From assembly GCF_041320595.1 (NCBI RefSeq), contig NZ_CP166625.1, positions 2,243,501 through 2,307,500 of the forward strand: DNA of 64,000 bases, read 5' to 3'. Under the pieces are notes generated by a model. It made no database searches, was not told the DNA's origin, and saw only the letters and a program-made list of their open reading frames with translations. The position numbers were made by a program, and so were the translations under genes. Below, one piece after another: positions 63,172 to 64,000 of this stretch. Positions within the stretch are counted from its first letter, which is position 1, and each line of letters opens with the position of its first letter. The stretch comes from Pleomorphomonas sp. PLEO (GTDB lineage: Bacteria > Pseudomonadota > Alphaproteobacteria > Rhizobiales > Pleomorphomonadaceae).

Positions 63172-63987
63172 TCACTGCTCGATGAGTGTGGCGACGAACT
63201 CGGTCAGCAGCAGCATCGAAGGCAGCAGGCGCGACGAGCCCTCCTTGGGCCACGCTCCGAAAATGGAGAGTTCGATGACCGTTTGCGCGGCCTTTGCGAG
63301 CGGGCTCTCCTTTTGCGTCGTCACCGCGAAGGTGTGGCAGCGCTGATCATGGGCCCGTTTCAGGAAGGCGACGGTCTCCTCGCTGAGCCCGTTATAGGAG
63401 ATGCCGATGGCGACATCGCCTTCCACCAATGTGGCCGCCGCCGCATGGGCGAGGTCGCCCGAGCGGGGGACGTGCACAATGATCCCGCGATAGGCAAGGC
63501 GTGTGGCAAAGACTTCCGCGCAGATGCCCGAGATGGAGATGCCATAGGCAACGACCCGCTTTGCCCGCCGCAACAGCTCGGCCAGCTTTGCCATTTCGCC
63601 GGGATCGATGCGGCTGGCTGAACTCTGCACGGTGGAGATCAGCTCGGCCGCGATGTCGGCAAGCCGCGCGTCTCCGGCAGCTTTCATCCGCGCGCGCGGT
63701 TCCGGTGAGGGACCACGGGCGACATGCAGAACCCGCTCGCGTTCGATTTCTCCGGCCAGCGCCAGCTTGAACGCGCCGAAGCCATCGAAACCGAGCGTCT
63801 GACACAGACGGATGATGGTCGACTCGCCCGCCCCGCAGGCCCGGCTGATGTCGGCGATGGAGGAGCGCACCACTTGCTCGGCGTTCTGCGAGACAAAGGA
63901 CGCCGCCCGCGCCATGGCCGGCGAGCCCCGTTCGACCAACCGGGCCGCTTGGTCGACCAAGCCGAGCTTTGATGCGGGCGCTTTCAT
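63172..63987 (-). CDS. MurR/RpiR-family transcriptional regulator
   Basis: This is a 271-residue regulator. The N-terminal HTH_6 domain (about 10-85) includes ISRACGAGESTIIRLCQTLGFDGFGAFKLALA. A C-terminal SIS domain (about 120-260) binds phosphosugars: VVAYGISISGICAEVFATRL and DVAIGISYNGLSEETVAFLKRA. RpiR proteins usually answer to phosphorylated sugars, which fits the phosphoesterase-rich neighbourhood. It lies upstream of the cluster C importer in the same direction and may be co-transcribed or may repress from the dyad at 63124-63142. The ATG at 63987 is close to the window end; no better site is visible. Confidence 0.92.
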   Translation of the reverse strand: MKAPASKLGLVDQAARLVERGSPAMARAASFVSQNAEQVVRSSIADISRACGAGESTIIRLCQTLGFDGFGAFKLALAGEIERERVLHVARGPSPEPRARMKAAGDARLADIAAELISTVQSSASRIDPGEMAKLAELLRRAKRVVAYGISISGICAEVFATRLAYRGIIVHVPRSGDLAHAAAATLVEGDVAIGISYNGLSEETVAFLKRAHDQRCHTFAVTTQKESPLAKAAQTVIELSIFGAWPKEGSSRLLPSMLLLTEFVATLIEQ

Positions 63988-64000
63988 CCGGCTCGGGTCT

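Overview
The window is about 64 kb of GC-rich DNA from an alphaproteobacterium, most likely a free-living Rhizobiales member (Pleomorphomonadaceae-like genomes come to mind, but that is inference). The signs are the S21 and cold-shock proteins, many MalK/Ugp-type ABC importers, RpiR, LacI and TetR control of sugar transport, hybrid kinases and several c-di-GMP enzymes. I see no tRNA, rRNA, CRISPR array, prophage or intact transposase. Most long antisense ORFs are GC-driven shadows.

Layout. (1) 1-5.8 kb: four paralogous small secreted proteins, three with a co-duplicated leader, surround a cNMP-binding/thioredoxin-reductase-like flavoprotein with its UBP zinc-finger partner and a nitrobindin-like protein. 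(2) 6-14 kb: a chemoreceptor, a PAS-PAS-GGDEF-EAL protein, an LprI-like protein, a DUF3313-like lipoprotein whose start lies inside a palindromic repeat, and an OmpR-type two-component system. (3) 14-24 kb: a proline-rich membrane-anchored protein, a repeat-rich autotransporter, and a hybrid kinase (PAS-PAS-HK-REC-REC-Hpt) translationally coupled to a REC-GGDEF regulator. (4) 24-36 kb: second copy of the palindromic element, cspA-like and rpsU genes, a small-RNA candidate, two small basic proteins, an HD-GYP phosphodiesterase, an SDR, a LysE exporter, three YccF paralogues, a LysR/AEC-transporter pair and an EAL protein. (5) 36-39 kb: prolyl aminopeptidase, methyltransferase, a Phd/VapC-type toxin-antitoxin pair with a near-consensus promoter, and a frameshifted P-loop kinase.

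(6) 39-47.5 kb: a LacI regulator divergent from an ABC importer (binding protein, two permeases, ATPase) and a GH3 beta-glycosidase. A 16-bp perfect palindrome overlaps the promoter. This is an oligosaccharide or glycoside uptake and hydrolysis operon. (7) 47.8-50 kb: a second chemoreceptor, paralogous to the first, and a small Cys-rich ORF. (8) 50-64 kb: two paralogous UgpB-like ABC importers flank genes for four unrelated phosphoesterase-type folds: a calcineurin-like phosphoesterase, a PHP-domain phosphatase, a HAD phosphatase and an EEP-fold phosphodiesterase. TetR and RpiR regulators accompany them. I infer a dedicated uptake and dephosphorylation pathway for a phosphodiester or phospho-polyol compound. 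This is the best candidate here for an undescribed system.

Signalling genes are unusually frequent: four c-di-GMP enzymes, two chemoreceptors and two kinase systems. Start codons were chosen from ribosome binding sites and family alignment; several GTG and TTG choices are noted.
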